From Agrocybe praecox (lineage: Eukaryota > Basidiomycota > Agaricomycetes > Agaricales > Agrocybaceae): a stretch of 64,000 nucleotides of DNA. Location: positions 2,542,001-2,606,000 of the forward strand of contig OZ024846.1 of assembly GCA_964017145.1 (NCBI GenBank), read 5' to 3'. The notes below the pieces were generated by a model that worked only from the letters and a program-made list of their open reading frames with translations, had not been told where the DNA came from and did no database searches. How positions within the stretch are numbered: position 1 is the first letter of the stretch; every line of letters begins with the position of its first letter. This document shows, in pieces, positions 60,537 to 64,000 of this stretch. The translations under genes and the position numbers were made by a program.

Positions 60537-62341
60537 CTACGAGTCTTGGTAATCCTCGACATTGGCGTACTCTTCGGCGGCAGAAATCCCATTAGTGGCA
60601 GCGGCGGTGTAATTTCCGTCATAAGTAATTGCAGGTTGTGAAACTGGATGAAGAGTGGGCGTTGTCAAGAGGCTTGCTTCTGAGGAAGTCCATGACGATG
60701 TATAGGTTGGTGGGTTGTGGTACCCTTGCGAGGAGTAGGGCATGGGAGGCGAAGGTGAAAAGGAGTTCGTGCTCTGTGCAGTGCTTCGACGCTGAAGGTC
60801 CCGGACATTCTCAGGTGTGTCGCGTGTGTGCCAATGGAGGCGTTGCAGCGCGCCCTCTCTGGTCCCAGGCTGCGCAGGGTATCGAGAGGAAGCATATGCA
60901 GTTTGTACGCCGTTGTCGCTTTCCCGACGATGGGTCAACTGTGCTTCGTCGTACGGGTGGGCGATAGACCTGGCTCTGTTGGGCCGCTCTTGGTATAAGC
61001 TGCTCGTCGAGGATGTTGTCGTCTCGTGTACTGCTCCCTGCCATCGCCCATTATGCTGGTTGGGAATCGGCGACCAGTTTTCCGAAGACTGGACTAGACT
61101 TCCGTCCCGACGGCGACTCAAAGAGTGCGTTGAAGACAAGGTGTTGGTTGCAGCATTCCAACCCATGTCCTGCCTGTTGTGAGGGACGAGACAGTCGCTC
61201 CCCTGACTCAACCACCGCTCCTGCGCTCTACTATAACCATTCCCATGTCCCGTTCCTTGTCCTGAACCAAGAGAATACAAAGAAGAGTTGGAGAATGAGT
61301 TGTCGATCGGGGAGGTAGGGCTAGTTTGGGAAGACCATGTTGGCGATGCGGGGATGTTGTATCCTTGATCTTCCACTTTGCAATCCACGGACTCGACGTC
61401 TTCCGTTTCACTTCTTGGACAAGCGCTCAGTCCTTCTGTAACGCATACGACAGGAGATCGCTCAACTTACACTAAGCGTGTCTTTCCGTCTGGTCCCGTC
61501 TCCATCTTGGGCGGGACTCTGAAATTCGCCAGTCGGAAGATGTGGGGCGGCATGTAGAGGTTCATGATGTCCGTTCGAGTAGATGGCTTCTGCCCGATGG
61601 CAATGTAAGCACCAAATCATGCCTAAGAATTGTACACGACACTCACTTTCAACCTCCCAGAGCGGATGTCCTCCGACGTATAGTAAGATATGAGGTGCAA
61701 GTCCGAGCCCTCTATCGTCACCGTGATCGTCTAAATATAAAATAAAAAAAGGTTAATTTCCTGAGAGCTGAGCAGACATATGGTAAAGCTTACCTTTTTG
61801 ATGAGGCCTCCAACCTTGAACGTTCCTTGGTCGCTCTGTCCGTGAGCTTTGAATCCGAGGGATACCTGGTCAGGAGAACATTTTCGAGTGAGGACCCTAG
61901 TAGGGGAATCTTCTCCAGGATATGGTTTCTTGTGTCCTCCTCTGCTGCTTGTCCGTTCGTTGATTTCTCGGTAAACCTACCCAGGATGATGCCCGTGTTT
62001 TAATATTAGTGGAGATGTTGGTAGGTAAATCGACATACCAGAAAGTTTCCGACGATACGAGACGGTGACCAAAGCAGACCGTCTGAAACATAGAGCAATG
62101 AGCTAAGTTGCCGGGAAGTTAGATTGCTTGTGAGCACACCTGTCCAACGTTTAATACCGCTTTCCTCGACACTGAATACGAACACGGCGCCTGACTTGAT
62201 CATCGACCGACGCTCCGAATCGTTAAGACGACGAGTGATGCGAGGTATAACACCCTGGCGTGCGGCATGTATAAGACGGAGGGCATTGACTGTGGTCTCG
62301 ACATAACCAGTGAAAGGCGGGACATCTGGGTTGCTCGACAT
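60537..62341 (-). CDS. WOPR-domain (Gti1/Pac2) transcription regulator
   Basis: WOPR proteins (Wor1, Ryp1, Gti1/Pac2) are fungal DNA-binding master regulators of morphology and development. Six exons, 62341-62140, 62082-62039, 61976-61794, 61730-61647, 61589-61471 and 61413-60537, give 502 residues. WOPRa is near the N-terminus: TGYVETTVNALRLIHAARQG, ITRRLNDSERRSMIKSGAVF, FSVEESGIKRWTDGLLWSPS and IVGNFLVYREIN. WOPRb follows a short linker: LTRKCSPDQVSLGFKAHG, FKVGGLIKKTITVTI, HLISYYTSEDIRSGRLKVPS-like YTSEDIRSGRLK, then MNLYMPPHLF-type residues MNLYMPPHIFRLANFRVPP. The C-terminal 290 residues are Ser, Thr, Pro and Gln rich, probably a disordered activation region. The gene is preceded by 1.7 kb with little coding sequence, as often seen for such regulators. 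Confidence 0.92.
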
Positions 62342-62735
62342 GTGGGTGGAGTTTAAGGCTGTTGGACAAGTGAGAGACTATGGGATGAGTTGCGGGGAAG
62401 GCGAGTCTCTTTATTCATCCGCCTTTTACTCCCAATTCTGAAGAATCAAAAACTACGTACCCGATCGATAGTAGTAAACAATGAAAATGCACCGTATCAT
62501 TAATTACTAGGACCATAGGCGTCCAATAACCTCATCTAGAAAATGAGGGGGTTGGTACGTTATGCCCATTCTCGAAGTCCTATTTACTGTCATACTTAAT
62601 CGACGCCACCTGTCAACGTCTCCCATTTTCAGGTTTTTTTCGTTCTCACTTCTTACCGAAAGTACGTTTTTATTTTTTTGCCTCGAACTACTCTGAAACA
62701 GGCAAGAGTTCTGATAGTCATGCTGGAGATCCGAT

Positions 62736-63092
62736 TCACCATATTGATATGGGCTTCCATCTTAATGGGAACTTCACTTCGTTCCATCCGATGTATGTAA
62801 TCTTATGGATACACCCTTTAAGGATCCGGGCCTTCTCGACGCCCATAGACCAGTCCACAGTCGGTCGGCCATTTCTCAATGAGGACAACATGTGCGACCG
62901 ACACATCAACCAATGCCTCTGAGTAATCCCGTAAGGACCAGGGAGAGGTTTATTTTCGGTATCGCTGGAAAGCCTTCTTTCGAAGAACATCCACCAACTC
63001 TCCGTGGAAATTGACATCCAGTCTCCCGTGGTTGCAACTCTCTGTAGCCTCTCTTGGCGGGGAAGAATGACGCGCTTGCTCACGTTGCTCAC
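62736..63092 (-). other. Unassigned 118-codon frame upstream of the WOPR gene
   Basis: An open frame starting MSNVSKRVILPRQERLQRV and ending WKPISIW lies on the strand of the WOPR gene, 395 bp before its start codon. It has no recognisable motif. It could lie in the WOPR 5' leader, be a lineage-specific gene, or be chance. The rest of 62342-64000 shows no supported gene. Confidence 0.15.
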
Positions 63093-63323
63093 GGGACTCC
63101 TCTACAAATAGTTGAAATATAATTCCACAATCATTGATTATTCTGGAAGAGCGACCAGGGTCCCATGTATCTCCTCCGAAGGGGCCCAGAGTTTCCGTTA
63201 TCAGTTATTTTTTTACGTCGTATCTAGTCCTTTCAGTAACTTGCGTACCGCGTAACGGAAAGAGCGAAAGGAGGGACCCTGCACGGCTTACAAGTAACAA
63301 ACGCAGACGGCAGGGAGGCCGGG

Positions 63324-63340
63324 CACACATACACACACAC
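63324..63340. repeat. CA dinucleotide microsatellite
   Basis: A short CA tract interrupted by one T. A GT tract of 13 nt lies about 110 bp further on at 63452-63464, so the two are inverted with respect to each other and could pair. Confidence 0.6.
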
Positions 63341-63451
63341 TTGGTCATTGCTGAGAATCGAGTCAGGGTCACCGACAGGGTTTGGACTTGCAGCAACTAA
63401 TTCAAGATAGGAACCACCTGTCGAGAGTCAAGGGAGTGATGAGCCAGGAAC

Positions 63452-63464
63452 GTGTGTGTGTGTG
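63452..63464. repeat. GT dinucleotide microsatellite
   Basis: Perfect GT alternation over 13 nt, complementary to the CA tract at 63324-63340. Confidence 0.6.
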
Positions 63465-64000
63465 TTGTAATAATACGACCATGCGAGACCTGGGCGCTGG
63501 AATGGCAAGGAGAATAGCAGATCGAGATGTGCTAGTTGTATAAAGCAATCTGATTTGATGTCCCAAAATAAGACTCTATTCGCGTTGTTAACAAGGAGAA
63601 ACCGTAGCTAGCAAAACTCAAACAAGTGCTAACAGTGCGGAAAATGAATACAGCTCTCCCATTGAAAGGGCCTTTGCAAATACAAGACAAACACTATACA
63701 TGCTTCTACGAGTCCAGTGCATTTTCTGTTTTGTACACCGCAAATCCACCCTCGTAGCCTATCGCATTGACAGGAGTAGACGTCTCTCGCCATCGTCCGA
63801 CAAAGTTTTTGTCGTGGAGATACCCTTTGAAAATCCATTTTCCCAACGCCGTTTCAGATGGATTACTCTAAAGCCAGTAAAAAGGAAAGAAAGTTATGCT
63901 GAGACGGGGTTCTTCGAAAAACGGATGCCGCGCACGTACAGGAACACGAAGAAGAACTATTAGACCGTCCCACGGTCTGACTCGCCCATATATTGTGCAA

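Overview
The window looks like nuclear DNA of a filamentous basidiomycete, most likely an Agaricomycete. Almost every gene is cut by many short introns (about 48-75 nt, GT or GC donors), several protein families are typical of this group (DUF6533 seven-helix proteins, DUF1996 secreted proteins, Cys-rich small secreted proteins, a WOPR regulator), and genes are packed on both strands without operons. All exon models below were spliced by hand: acceptor and donor were chosen so that reading frame and family motifs stay continuous.

Layout. 1-8.6 kb: a C2H2 zinc-finger gene, a putative inverted-repeat element, a flavin monooxygenase carrying one frameshift, a featureless stretch, and a small secreted protein. 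9.2-14.6 kb: homogentisate 1,2-dioxygenase and a transketolase-family enzyme, both on the minus strand. 15.8-21.9 kb: a membrane-anchored protein kinase convergent with a fork-head factor, then an ECM11-like protein. 23-33.9 kb: a DUF6533 membrane protein, the ribosome-biogenesis AAA-ATPase Rix7, a decayed MFS transporter and a secreted protein. 34.2-39.2 kb: a RING/SUMO-binding protein and a 16-exon DUF1996 secreted protein. 39.2-43.3 kb is poorly coding. 43.3-53.9 kb: the ICT1-type release factor, a tandem pair of secreted paralogues, a DUF829 hydrolase, the PP2A methylesterase Ppe1 and a decayed intronless copy of the DUF1996 gene. 56-62.3 kb: gankyrin/Nas6 and TFIIH Tfb2 from a shared 259-bp promoter, then a WOPR (Gti1/Pac2) regulator. 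The last 1.7 kb hold little.

The genes do not form a pathway cluster. This is housekeeping synteny (translation rescue, proteasome, TFIIH, ribosome export, PP2A, tyrosine catabolism) interspersed with secreted and membrane families that duplicate and decay. The most unusual signals concern gene structure: an inferred 2-nt exon supported by an intronless paralogue, three GC-AG introns, several 7-22 nt exons, a retrocopy pseudogene, and a transporter decaying by single-base shifts. I did not find a convincing new multi-gene system such as a defence locus or biosynthetic cluster.
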